This document shows, piece after piece, positions 1 through 11,650 of a stretch of 64,000 nt of DNA (the first letter of the stretch is position 1; the number at the start of each line of letters is the position of its first letter). Source of the stretch: Hofstenia miamia. Lineage: Eukaryota; Xenacoelomorpha; Acoela. The notes under the pieces were generated by a model. It was not told the DNA's origin, ran no database searches, and worked only from the letters and a program-made list of their open reading frames with translations. The position numbers and the translations under genes are program-made. The DNA lies in NCBI GenBank assembly GCA_004352715.1, contig SCFE01000105.1, positions 293,772-357,771 on the forward strand, read 5' to 3'.

Positions 1-979
1 TTCTCACACCCTGCTATCAGATGATCTACTGTCTCCGCCTCTTTCTTACATAGCCTACACTTATCACTTACTTCTACTCTTCTGTCTATATGCTTCTTCA
101 CCCAGTTTGTTCTTATTGCTTGCTCCTGTGCTGCCATTATTAGTGCTTCTGTTTCTCTCTTCAGTCCTGCCTTCTTTAACCACTTGTTGCTCTCTTCTCT
201 GTCACACATTTCTGTGTTCCTCCAGTATTCTCCATGCATTGCCTTCTGCCTATACCTTGTTTGTCTCTCTGATTCCATCCTACTCTGGTATATCTTCTTT
301 CCTTCACTCTCAGTTCTTATCATCCTTAACTCCTTTGTAACCTCTAGTAGGGATCCTCTGGGTTGCTTTTCTACATATTCCCTTAGCTCTAGTGCTTCTG
401 CTTCTACAGTTTCCTCAACACTTAGCAGCCCTTTCCCTCCCTTATGATTTGCCATGTACAGCCTATCTACATCTCCATTGAGGTTGAATGCTCTCTCTGC
501 TGCTAGTATCTTCCTTGTCTCCCTGTCTAATTCCCTCAGTTCATTCCTGCCGAATATCTCAACACTATTATCGCCCAAGTATTAAATGCCTTTATGCTGT
601 TCTGCCCATTCAATGTTGACTTCTGTAGTACCTTCTTTACTCTCCTCTTGTATTCTTTCCTTAGCCTCATCTTCATTTCCTCGTGATCTGTTCTAGCTTT
701 CTCTATCACACCTAAGTACTTGTACCCCTCTTTGACTTCTTTAATCTTATCCCGGCTGCTCGTCTTCAAACCATTTCTATCTATGCACTTGCCTCTGGTC
801 ATTGTCACTGTCGCATACTTTCCTAATCCAAATTGCAACCCAGAATCTCTGCTTGTGTTCTCCAATGTCTCGACTTGCTTATGCAACATCTTCCTTGAAC
901 TAGCATACATCTTCAGATCGTCCATGTACCACAGGTGACTCACTGCTCTACCATTCTTCTCCATCTTATACTCTATGCC
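1..979 (-). pseudogene. R4/Dong-like non-LTR retroelement, copy 1 (partial)
   Basis: Minus-strand fragment running from the YMDD reverse-transcriptase motif (near 930) towards the C-terminal zinc finger at the window edge. Positions 1-60 in minus sense encode an intact finger CRLCKKEAETVDHLIAGC (C-x2-C-x8-H-x4-C spacing). The same protein segments are seen at 22341-24820, which supports the identification. A deletion near 545-560, relative to the other copies, breaks the frame. The endonuclease half lies outside the window. The 5' side stops inside the RT domain (after GYKMEKN) and abuts a (TTA)n tract, as expected for a 5'-truncated copy inserted into a TAA repeat. Confidence 0.85.

Positions 980-1035
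<56 letters not shown>
980..1035. repeat. (TTA)n microsatellite
   Basis: Uninterrupted TTA trinucleotide tract directly against the truncated 5' end of the R4/Dong-like copy 1. It is probably the target repeat of that insertion. Confidence 0.97.
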
Positions 1036-1037
<2 letters not shown>

Positions 1038-1231
1038 AACAATATACATTAGGGGACGGTAATACACTTCATGCATTCGAAACATACATCCAACATTGAG
1101 CACCTACACAAACATTGATTATATTATTTTATATTGTACATATTAATTTGTAGTTAATTATTTGTTTATACTATATTTTTCTTTTGTCATGTGTTAGTTT
1201 GTAGAATTGAGCAATAAATTTGCTTTGACTC
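1036..1231 (+). other. Unassigned spacer with AATAAA before a (TTA)n tract
   Basis: No coding potential seen. The last 30 bases contain GAGCAATAAATTTGC just before a (TTA)n run. This looks like the 3' end of a plus-strand non-LTR retroelement with a trinucleotide tail, but no coding part is attached. Confidence 0.3.
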
Positions 1232-1280
<49 letters not shown>

Positions 1281-2054
1281 CTTGCTACTTCTCACAGCTT
1301 CATGCTGGTATCCCTCTCAGCTCGGGGAACTCACCAGTNTCCAGTATTCTCCATGCATTGGTTTCTGCCTATACCTTGTTTGTCTCTCTGATTCCATCCT
1401 ACTCTGGTATACCTTCTTTCCTTCACTCTCAGTTCTTATCTTCCTTAACTCCTTAGTGACCTCCAGTATTGACCCTCTAGGTTGTGCTTCTACATACTCC
1501 TTTAGCCCTAGTGCTTCTGCTTCTACAGTTTCCTCCACACTTAGCAGTCCTTTCCCTCCTTTATGCCTTGCCATGTACAACCTATCCACATCTCCATTTA
1601 GGTTGAAAGCCCTCTCTGCTGCTAGTACCTTCCTTGTCTCTCTGTCTAGCTCCCTAAGTTCATTCTTGTTCCATCTAACTATTCCTGCTGAATATCTCAA
1701 CACTGGTATCGCCCATGTATTAATTGCTTTTATACTATTCTGCCCATTCAATGCTGACTTCTGTAGTACCTTCCTTACTCTCCTCTTGTATTCTTTCCTT
1801 AGCCTCATCTTCATTTCCTCGTGATCTGTTCTGTCTTTCTCTATCACACCTAAGTACTTGTACCCCTCTTTGACTTCTTTAATCTTATCCCGGCTGCTCG
1901 TCTTCAAACCATTTCTATCTATGCACTTGCCTCTGGTCATTGTCACTGTCGCATACTTTCCTAATCCAAATTGCAACCCAGAATCTCTGCTTGTGTTCTC
2001 CAATGTCTCGACTTGCTTATGCAACATCTTCCTTGAACTAGCATACATCTTCAG
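1232..2054 (-). pseudogene. R4/Dong-like non-LTR retroelement, copy 2 (assembly-joined)
   Basis: Minus strand. The 3' end of the family is at 1281-1338: its last coding codons and short 3' UTR match 24812-24867, followed by a (TTA)n tail at 1232-1280. A single N at 1339 then joins this to 1340-2054, which encodes the RT C-terminal part (YKYLGVIE, LNGQNSIKAINTWAIPVLRYS, HGEYW). The finger and endonuclease expected between these blocks are missing, so the N is a misjoin or an unsized gap. Positions 1340-2054 are nearly the same sequence as 214-927, which suggests a second copy or an unmerged duplicate contig. Confidence 0.8.
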
Positions 2055-2055
2055 N

Positions 2056-2461
2056 TACAGGGAAGTATCAATAGATGTAGCCATACCAAGGATTTCCATA
2101 TTTTTCAAAGCGCTTGAAAAAAAATATTTGAAGATTTGATCAAAATCGATTGTGTCGTAATGTAATGGGGCTAAGATTACATTTGAAAGAAAAGAAGAAA
2201 TTTGTTTATTAAGAGTTCAGAGTTATAAAATACTGATTAGCACTCAAAATATTGTCATAAACGAGGTATTTACAGATTTTGTCGAAAGAATCAAAGATTT
2301 GCAAATGTGCACATTCATGTCATGGCCCATTTAATTCCTTGTAATGCAATAATCATGACTATAAAATTTAAGTTGTTTCCATTTATCATCAAATAGTTCA
2401 GGTCGAATTAAATTAGAAGATAATAAAAATTCTTTAACAAAAGTGTTACACTTTTTATAGC
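2056..2461. other. No feature recognised
   Basis: AT-rich sequence after a single-N join. No coding or repeat signal was found. Confidence 0.4.
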
Positions 2462-4103
2462 TAGTGATGTGCGCCTAGATGTCTACCCGCAGTTTGACCG
2501 GATATACATAAGAGTTTTGAGGGTACTGCTGGGCGTAGGAACAACTTTAAAAAAGTTGAGTAAACTCAATCTGCAAATTTTCACAAGAATAACATTTAGG
2601 TTAATTTGATACTTAACTTGAAGCGTATATTTCTCTAGTTCTTAAGCATGACAGTTTGGGGACTGCTTGTGGAAATGAATGTGTCACTCTATTCCTCCCA
2701 CAAAGAACAACACTTAGCAAGTATTTAACGGTTCGAAAACACTGCTATGTGTAAACTGAAATTCATTGAAATATTCAATGAGCCATACGCAGAGCGATTC
2801 TACGATCTATGAATTGGGTGGGCTATAACCAGAGTTGTAAATAGCGCGAAATCTCAGTTCCAAATGAAATGACCTAGACTCAGCAAAGTGGTCAGATCCA
2901 GAATGTTTCTGTCCTCAAACATAGTGGTCCTGTCGGTCCGAGATTCCTAAGATTATATAAAAAATTAATCCAATATGTATAATAGAAATGTTTTATATAA
3001 AGTCATTCGACACATAAATTAAATATCAACGCCAAGTCATTCATTGCTGTTTGCCTAACCTCATTAATTAACACCCTTCGGCAAAAACGATTTGATTTTA
3101 TCAGATATAAATTTCTCAATTAATAGATTGGTCACTCTAGCAGTGGCGTTTAAACTGCCTAAAGAATTATAATTTTGGTTTATGACATAATTATGTCATA
3201 TTTCATTATTGAATACACAGCCAGCGTGTTGATATTATCAAACATTTTGAAATCGTAACTACAATATTCATTATAAAAGTGTCATCTAAGGACTGTGGGC
3301 GAAAAAGGGCTACATAGAAAACGATCCGGTCCTGAGTTAAGAAAGTCCAGTTCATTTCGGTACGGGAGATCTAAATCTAGATTAAATTATAAAATAAGCT
3401 AAGCCAATCTAAAGCGCATGTGAATTACAGTATAATAATATATAAAAATCGCAAATAATCAAAATTTTTAGATCGGTATTACTTCCAATCTTAATTGTTA
3501 AGAGATCCATTGAGTATTACAATTTTTTGGCTTATTTTATATCAGTATAAGAAAAATGCTCTCCTGTGAATATTTCTTTCAATTCTCAACATCTCTAGGC
3601 ACTAATCTCAAAACTTGCATTTTATTCGAAAAAACTTCAAGTTTGTCATTATATGTTCATTTTGCAACATTTTATATAAATTTGTTTAAAAAAGACGTAT
3701 TTCTTATATACATGATGCAGAATGGAAGGCTAATCAGGGTAAAATGCAACAAGAGAATTTTATGAAATTTCGCACTTTTTATAGAAACTTTGTTAGCAAT
3801 TTTTAAACATAGTCTGAAACGTTTTTATTGGTATATATTTTTGTTCCTGAAAGCTTCAATGCGTTGTTAAAATATAAATTACTTTGCACCGTGATTAGTT
3901 ATTGCAAATTGAACCCAAGGGTATTGGTGCCAGTCCGAATATAACCTTTAATAAATTATTAATTTAGTAGGGAATGGGTATGGTATGACTTTTTCGGATT
4001 CAGAAATAGCTTACACACACAGCACTAAAGCTAACCCGTATCCGCGGGTGCAGACTTGCAAAACTGGGTACCCGCGGATATTATGAATGCCCGCACATCA
4101 CTA
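2462..4103. mobile_element. hAT-like element defined by terminal repeats
   Basis: The left end reads TAGTGATGTGCGCC. The right end is the inverse of TAGTGATGTGCGGGC, so the first 12 bases match perfectly. TAG-starting ends of this kind are typical of hAT elements. Subterminal GC-rich words (CCCGCAG, ACCCGTATCCGCGGGT, GGTACCCGCGG) stand out in AT-rich surroundings. No transposase ORF is visible, so this would be non-autonomous. The 8-bp flanks (TTTATAGC and ACAAATAT) do not match. Either the duplication has decayed or the two ends belong to different copies. Confidence 0.5.
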
Positions 4104-4522
4104 ACAAATATACAAGATGATTCCCACTTGGCTTTTTCTTTTTGGGAGCAATTCTCCGATTATACAAAGTTCTTTTCACAAATCTACACTGTAGTAAACA
4201 AGCGACAAATAGCATTTTGACGTTGAACCGATTTATTTTAGTCGATTTTTAATAGGATGCAAAACATGGGTGGATAATTCTACTGTAGTAATAAAACCGG
4301 TCTCCTAGATGTTCAGGCTTTGAAGATATATCAAGCGAACACCAATGTAATGTCGTAGAGAGAACTGGCCTCGACTGAAAATTATCTAGAAGAAATCATA
4401 AAGCAAAGAAAGGGCTTTTGAATTATTTGTTGACAATGCTCAACTTCCGCAGTTCAGAATAATAGCACGATACTTAGACAAAATTTTGCCTTCTTGAGCT
4501 AACTGCTATAAGCTATAAATAA

Positions 4523-5406
4523 TTGCCTAAGCGTTTAAGAAAGAAAGAAAGAAAGAAAGAATGAAAGATTTATTTATTTAGGTACTCGCAACCCGAAGGT
4601 TGAATAGTAGTACACGTATACAAATAAAGGGAGAAAGGTGACATAGGTGCAAAAAAGGAATGATTGCTTGACGATCTGGAAATGTGTATCCTCATGTACC
4701 ATAGAAAGTGTCATAACTCCGGTTGATTTGAGAGTATACGAACGACTTGGACGCCCTTGTAGTGCAATAATGGGGCTGCCAGCAGCGCTGATTGCGGAGA
4801 TCGTGGCCAGATTGAGATTTGGTTGGTGGTAGCAATGAGTGAAGCGGGTGCCGTTCATTTTGCATTTGTTTCCATAGGCGATCACAAGCCATTTGACGTC
4901 TTGTACATAATGTATCGCATTTAGAGATTTGCAGAGCCTCCGTGTAATGGTGATTCGGAAACAGGATCTTAAGAGCTCGTTTCTGAATTGACTCAATATT
5001 GTTCGACAAAACCGCAGATAATCCGTGATGCCAAAGCGGAGATGCATACTCTAATACAGATCTAATTAGAGAATTGTATATGATGATGATGTCAGGCGTT
5101 GGCAGTTGGCTTCGTTTGAGCTCTTTCAAAAAGTGGAGTCTCTTCGATGCTTTCTTAATAATAACATGGACATGTCGGTCCCACTTGTGATTATGTTGCA
5201 TAGTCACGCCCAGCAACATAGCAGAATCCGTCCTGGTAACGGTGCTGTCATTAAGTGAGATTTCAGGAGGCATTTCGAAGTTTTTTAGGAATGAAACTGT
5301 CAACTCTTTGGTTTTCTTTACATTAATTTCGGAGCTGTTGGTGTTACACCAGTTTTGGACCTGATTTACGACATTATTATTTTCAATGTTATCTAGTGGA
5401 AACAGT
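4523..5406 (-). pseudogene. 5'-truncated CR1-like retroelement (RT C-terminal part)
   Basis: Minus-strand reading frame from about 5406 to 4692 encoding the C-terminal part of a CR1/L2-type reverse transcriptase: INVKKTKEL, MLLGVTMQHNHKWD, KKASKRLHFLKELKRS, SVLEYASPLWH and IQKRALKILFP. These follow the standard order in this family after the catalytic YxDD, which is missing because the copy is 5' truncated. The frame is open for about 235 codons. A short 3' UTR (GGTTGCGAGTACCTAAATAA in minus sense) leads into a (CTTT)n tail at 4538-4567, which ends the copy. A relative with the same 3' UTR motif lies at 41136-50010. Confidence 0.85.
4538..4567. repeat. (GAAA)n tail of the CR1-like copy
   Basis: GAAA tetranucleotide repeat. 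In the element's sense it is a (CTTT)n tail, at the position where CR1/L2-type elements carry short terminal microsatellites. Confidence 0.9.
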
Positions 5407-5908
5407 ATTCCAATGGAACATAAGAAGACAAAAAATTAATTGATTTAAATTTGTTGAATTTTTGCTTATGTCATAGTTTAAGCCTTCGTTTAATTAAAAT
5501 TCATAGTTTAATTGCGTTTAAATAGTTTTAATGTCACTGAATTCAATAAAGTGAATGTACTGTATGCAATTACAATACAAAAGTAACTATATACCAACTT
5601 TAGGAATTACTTGACACACCTTCAACCTGTTGCCTAATTATGGGTATGCATAAACGTCAAAATTCTATGGCATATTTTGGGAAATGGTAAATTATTGGAA
5701 AAACAACGTTAATTTTTCGTGAAATGTTAAGGAAAATTTAGCATTACAGTCAATCTCAACTATAGTCCATTAGTGCGAAGTCATGTCAACTAATGTATTT
5801 TTTACTATTGAAACTCATACAAGGGCGTTGTACACGTCTCTGCATTGTACTTTATATCATGAAGTCTGATTAATTAACGGAATCATTAAAGTAGGTTTTA
5901 AATTTGAC

Positions 5909-5949
<41 letters not shown>
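5407..5949. other. No gene seen; ends in (TA)n
   Basis: AT-rich sequence with no supported feature. From about 5910 it becomes a (TA)n tract that runs into an assembly gap. Confidence 0.5.
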
Positions 5950-6008
5950 NNNNNNNNNNNNNNNNNNNNNNNNNNNNNNNNNNNNNNNNNNNNNNNNNNN
6001 NNNNNNNN
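5950..6008. other. Assembly gap (59 N) inside (AT)n
   Basis: Run of N flanked on both sides by AT dinucleotide repeat. The microsatellite is the likely cause of the gap. Confidence 0.98.
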
Positions 6009-6040
<32 letters not shown>

Positions 6041-6416
6041 GCTTAATGAAGTCAGGAGGCCGTTCCTTTGGGTGAGCCAGCTAGAGACGTGGGTGGGCTA
6101 CAGCCCGCTTGTAGGCTCTCCCCTGGTTAAACGAAATACAATGCAATTTGTTGAAAAACACTTTTCGTTTCATTTTGTTATATTCTACAATTTGTTGATA
6201 ACAAAGTTGAAATGGAAGGACCCCCAACTTCCATGACTTTAACCTTGTGGTCTTACCATCAATGTATTTAAACACATGTTTAAATGATAATTCATTTACC
6301 CTCAGATGACAATTGAAAATTGAAAGAAGTTTATGCAATTTAAATAGTTAGTTGAATTTTCTTAATTGTTATTTGGTGAATATGCGGAAGGCATATGAAC
6401 CAATAAAAGGGTTTTC

Positions 6417-6617
6417 CTAGTCCCAATTGTAAAAGCTGGTTCCATTATCTACTCTAAAATGATCTATGTAATTACCACCTGGTTGCTTAACAATAATGTA
6501 GTGCTCTTCGTTTATCATTGCCCTTTGTGTTACAGTGCGGTTCCATCTTTCCATCAAGTCTAATTGCAAGATAAATTTTTGTTCTCCATTTTTGGCTGCA
6601 AAAGATTTTTTTGCCAA
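6417..6617 (-). CDS. Candidate terminal exon, unrecognised protein
   Basis: Open minus-strand segment ending LKLDLMERW-type residues followed by NEEHYIIVKQPGGNYIDHF and a stop. The composition is less AT-biased than the surroundings and reads like protein rather than random ORF. There is a weak acceptor (TTGCAATTAG) before ACTTGATGG. The MERWNRTVTQRAMINEEHYII stretch faintly recalls a helical bMERB-like pattern, but this is not enough to assign it. It could be a chance ORF. Confidence 0.22.
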   Translation of the reverse strand: MAKKSFAAKNGEQKFILQLDLMERWNRTVTQRAMINEEHYIIVKQPGGNYIDHFRVDNGTSFYNWD

Positions 6618-6639
6618 CTTTTGCTCTTTTTCTCTCTAT

Positions 6640-8359
6640 CTTTTTCCTATTTTTCCCATATCCTGAAATACAGCTTTGTTCATTGGCTTCAAATATTTCG
6701 AGCATACGTAGCTATATATTTATACCATTCCTATGAAGTCGAAGATTTTTACCTTCTAAGCCTTCTTCTTGCTTGAGAAATAGATACTACCTCACTACAT
6801 CGACTTTGTCCAAATCCTGAATTCTCAGCTTTGTATTGAATGCGTTTGGCCATTACAATTGAAGGATTTGCAAAATTTGAATCTGAAAGGAAAAAAATTA
6901 TTATTAGGCTTAATGACATAGGATTAATATAAAAGTATATTGATATTATTAATGTGCGTATCTTAAAAGTATGAATGCTAATACGAATACCAAATACTAA
7001 TATTAAAACATGTATTAGAAATGTTTAGCCTTGACACAGGGTTTTTATTCCTGCTCTGGCCCAATACCGGCTGCCTTTAATCAAAATGTGATATGATTTA
7101 TTATTTAATACAGTCAAATTTATGAATTTATGCCGGTTGAAATGCGAATCACGGGTTTAATTTTACTAACACAGCTTAGCCTTTCTGTATCAACAGAAAT
7201 GCGTCCTAACAAAAACAGTTTTTTTAAGCTGAATAGCTTGAAAAATCCTTGGTATTCTACAACATGAATGGGATTTCTGATTGTAAATTTATTCAATCTC
7301 TTGTGGTGAAAGTAATTAGATTATCGTCACTCTAAAATTTAGCTGTTAGTGTAATATTGAAAGAACATACAAATTATACAAAATATAATAACTAAGCTAC
7401 TAAGCAGCATCAGTATTTTTGTGGCCTTAGTTGTTGAATTGATTTTGCAATTTTAAGCACTCCAAGCATAAAAAAGTTTGAATCAATTTCGAATGAAATG
7501 CATTGTTCATATTTTCTTTCGCATATAACTTTCAGACTACACTTTGGGCATTGTAGTATAGACATCAAGGAACTCCGAACACATCCCAGCTAATTGAAAT
7601 TTTTTTGAAGAGCTGTTCTTGACGCACGCTAATATCGATATATACCTTAAATGAGTAAGTAATAAAAATATTATCAATAAGATTCGAAAATACTAAGTAA
7701 TAACATAGATATAATGGCTGAAATTCATTCGTACAAGATCATTCGTACAAGATCTAATATAATTGATCCCATTCTTATTCTACATCAAAATTTGATTTTA
7801 ACATTACACATTACACGCACGAATTATTTTAAGTTAAGATATCAGGATGTAAATATTTATGTTTAAAGTTAGGTAAAATTGTGCTCACTACCAATTTCAT
7901 TTACAAATGTGTCATTAGTAGGGGATTTGATTAACTATGGCCTTGTTGCTAGAGAGTGACAACGGGTACGAAGATTGGGTTGATTTTTAAAACAATATTG
8001 ATGCTAATCACTGATTGATTTGAAAAAGATCCAAGACGTTAAGTAATGCGAATTAATTGCTGTTTTCCCGTAAGAAAATGTTTACCTTATTTTGTCACTA
8101 TCTACTTGTTACCTGCCACTACTATATAGAAAATGAAAATGTTTTGTTTAACATAAAGCGCCTTGAAATTTCTAAAGAATAATAAAGTATTTTCCTATAA
8201 ACATTTGATTTCTCAAACATTTAGTAGCCCAAAAACTATAAAATGCTAAGAAAGAAATATAAATATTTTGTCCTAATTTGAAATGCATCTGAAATTTTTT
8301 TCATTCCAAGCAAAAATATTGTGCGTTTCAGTGCCGGTCTATCCTAGTAGGGAGGGGGG
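6640..8359. other. No feature recognised
   Basis: AT-rich sequence without convincing ORFs, terminal repeats or RNA-like structure on either strand. Confidence 0.4.
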
Positions 8360-8592
8360 TAGTAATGTGCGGGCCTGGCTGATACCGGCCGTCAGCCCGT
8401 GGCCCGTGGCCCGCGGGCTCGGCCAGGCTAAAACTTTAACGGGCTGGCATTGAGAAGAAAGGATAAAAGTATTGTAAGTCTCAAATCACAAATTTACTAT
8501 ATCTCAAATCTACAACAGGTAAATTTAACATCTGAGTGAACCGGGCCGCGGGTGGGGCCGGACAGGAAAAAACGACGGCCCGCACATCACTA
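8360..8592. mobile_element. Short GC-rich hAT-type MITE
   Basis: 233 bp bounded by TAGTAATGTGCGGGCC on the left and the inverse of TAGTGATGTGCGGGCC on the right. The internal sequence is very GC-rich (repeated GGCCCGTGGCCCG, CCGGCC) in an AT-rich region. The ends match the terminal motif of the 2462-4103 element, so both probably use the same transposase source. The flanks are G-rich low-complexity sequence, so a target duplication cannot be judged. Confidence 0.6.
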
Positions 8593-11179
8593 AGGTTAGG
8601 GGGTAGGGGGTAGTATTAATTGAATTACATTGTTTGGTATTTTTGCAGTCTTATAATTGGCTAAAACCAATTTAATTAGCAGACTACCTAAATATATTCA
8701 GAAGTACAATAACTAAGAAAATGAGTTGTAGAAATTACTTGCAAAGTTGTGTACCCAACTAATTCCTGGAACCGGCATATATATATTATATATATATATA
8801 TTATAATATAGGATTTAGGCATTAAATTTATTACGAACATTTGCCAATACCAATTGATTCATTGCCAAATAGGGAAATCAAGTTCACTTGTCGTCCCTAA
8901 GTCTCTATTTAATAACCCTACTATAAAATAATATTCTTTTGATCAATAAAGGCGCTTTGTAACTTAACAAGCTTGTAGCTAATAACGTTTGAGGTTACCA
9001 GCTCCGAGAACATTCCAAATAATGGGATTGTGAAATTAATGAATGAGCTATCAGAAAATGGAGAACATTTTAAATCGAATATCACCTTGATTTCCCAGCG
9101 AGACACACTCCTATTTACTTTAAATAACTTATATCCATAATCTGCAAAATGCTTTCATTTTTCTTTGATCAATAATTTAGAAAAATGTGAATTTTAATGA
9201 ACAATCCTCTGGGTAAACATTCCGCTCTCGCAAATTTATTGGGCATTTCGTAGCTACTGTATTTTGCATTCAGCTGCCATCTACTAGATTCCGCAAATAA
9301 GTTAGAAATCTTTGGAGGAATGGACTGTTAGTGATAAATTTAATTCAGTTCAGAATTAATTATGCATTACTTCCAAATTAGGTTAATTTATTCAATGATA
9401 GAGGTTAGATGACACTTGTGCTATTAAGAAAGCATGATAACGTGTATTTCTAGTTTGGTTTAGTAAGTATTCCTGAATCGCAATCTGAAACTTTCACGGG
9501 CACTATTTCAACATGGGATTCGAAATAATATGCAAAATCCACGAGTTTTGACCAATTAGTTCAAAGTAATCAATTAATCCATAATTGCTAACACGAGAAG
9601 TCAATTGTAACATATTCTTTCTGCATTTTGTCTGTTATTTCATTCTTTATCCGCGCCCGTTCTCGCACTTTCCCGCGGATTGTACCAGTATCCTCACAGT
9701 CCTAATTGAACACATCTGATTAGCAGGCAGTCGAACAGCATGACGGCAAATTAAAAAGCTAAGCCTATGATTTTCCCCGTAAATTTGAAATCGCAAGCTT
9801 TCTTGTTTTTATTGCTGTTACAAATGTTTGTTTATAACTAATATAAAAAAGCTAGGATTTTCGTTTGGCTTGATTTATGAACTAAGTGAGAAATGATGTG
9901 ACAAATAAACAACCTGTAAACCTCATGAATTGTGAATTTTCAGAAAATCACAATTGAATACATCAAATATAACCATTAATTCGGTGCTTTCATTTATTAC
10001 AATTTTTACACTTAATTGTTTACACTAAAGGACTTGTAACATATCACACAGAAAAGATTTGTTTCACCATTATACTTTGGAGCAGAATACTATATATAAT
10101 GTTTAAGTTAAATTTGCTTAATAAATCTTCAAAATTTAAGTTTGGACATCTTGGTGATTCTAACTTATTTTATTATAATAAAAAATTACTACTATTATTA
10201 AAACAGAGAATGCATTTTTGGCCTTAGAATTTCAATCACAATAAACTAAGACTTGAATTTTTTGAAAGCATACTTGTTGTCAGTGTAGAAGATCTTCCTT
10301 AATGTTCTTACTAATGACATTTTACGAAAACAATTTATTTCAAAAGGTGCTGAAGTAAAAATAACAGGCTTTCATATGGAAGTCTGATTTTCTTCCATTT
10401 CCTAACTATTTTTAAAACATTTCCACACTTTTCCATAACTTTTCAAGCTAGTAATTGGATTCTGCGAGACTAGAAGTTTACTGATTTCAGTCCCATTTAG
10501 TCCCATTGGATTTAAACCCATCTCAATACCATGGCATTTTCTGGTCTGATACTCGCATTGGCACAACAGCATAGCTTCTATTTTGATCGAAATTGAATAT
10601 TTGAGTAAAAGTCTGTAATCCGTGATTCCAGGTTCTACATTTGAAATCCCAGTTCATGTCAGTCCCAGATTCATGAAATTGAGAACAGTAAATAGAATTG
10701 GACTGAGTGGCCCTGTAGAACCCGCTAGTTTGTTAAGTTAACAATAATGTGAAGAGAAATTACAGTAAATTGGTTCGCTTGAAAGTGCTAATTCACATAA
10801 TAGAATTTTGTATTGCCAAGGCTATTTCAATTTCATATCTAGTAATTATGTCAGTAATTTCAGTTCCAGTCCTGTTCAAAACCGAATTAAAATTTAATAA
10901 TTTAAAACTATATATGCATAGCGATGATGTTTACAAAAAAAATTATGCAGTAACATTATATGCATCTCAAACTTTCTGTAGATTAATAATAATAAATATT
11001 AGTAAAGAATGTTAGATGTTTCAAACAGGTTCAGTCTTTAAAATACCTGAAATCAAAGTCGACAATTTCCATTTTTACGCATTGGCTATAATTTCATTAA
11101 CACTACCACTGTATTAATTAATCAATGTCATTTGATGTATGATTCCGATTAGTTTTGGTTATTTTAATGTATTTTATTA
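8593..11179. other. No feature recognised
   Basis: AT-rich intergenic or intronic sequence. It has short (AT)n runs near 8779-8812 and no supported coding exon. Confidence 0.4.
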
Positions 11180-11317
11180 TTATTTAAATATATTTAGGAT
11201 GTGCTGAATATTCTCAATACAATTGAGAATTTTATTTCCATAAATTTCGACTAAATGTCCATTTCCATCAAAATCAGGAAATTGAATTGAATCCAAATTC
11301 CATTTCCATATGCAAAC
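11180..11317 (-). CDS. Candidate terminal exon, unrecognised protein
   Basis: Minus strand. A strong acceptor with a pyrimidine tract (TTCATTATTTTACAG) immediately precedes an open segment encoding VCIWKWNLDSIQFPDFDG, followed by NGHLVEIYGNKILNCIENIQ and a stop. An AATAAA lies just beyond the stop codon. Together these fit the last exon of a minus-strand gene. No family is recognised and no partner exon was located with confidence. Confidence 0.4.
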   Translation of the reverse strand, partial: VCIWKWNLDSIQFPDFDGNGHLVEIYGNKILNCIENIQHILNIFK

Positions 11318-11650
11318 CTGTAAAATAATGAACAACAGAAAGCAATTAGGACATAAAATACATACATCTTCAAAAATTTTCATAATGTTAGCAAGTAAAA
11401 TATACAACTGCATTGAAAACAACGATAGTCGAGTGATATTTATTTATTTATGCAATTTATAAGTGATTTAGATTACGCGTTTATGCAATTTGCGTTTCAT
11501 TAGAATCAATTATTATTGTTATTATTTTATTACTTTTTATTTTACTATTGAACTGTACGTAATTGCATACTTATGACTTAAAAGTATTTGTGAGTTGAAG
11601 TCCAAACTTGACTGGATTAAAAATAATAAGGCTGCATACAATAATCTTAA

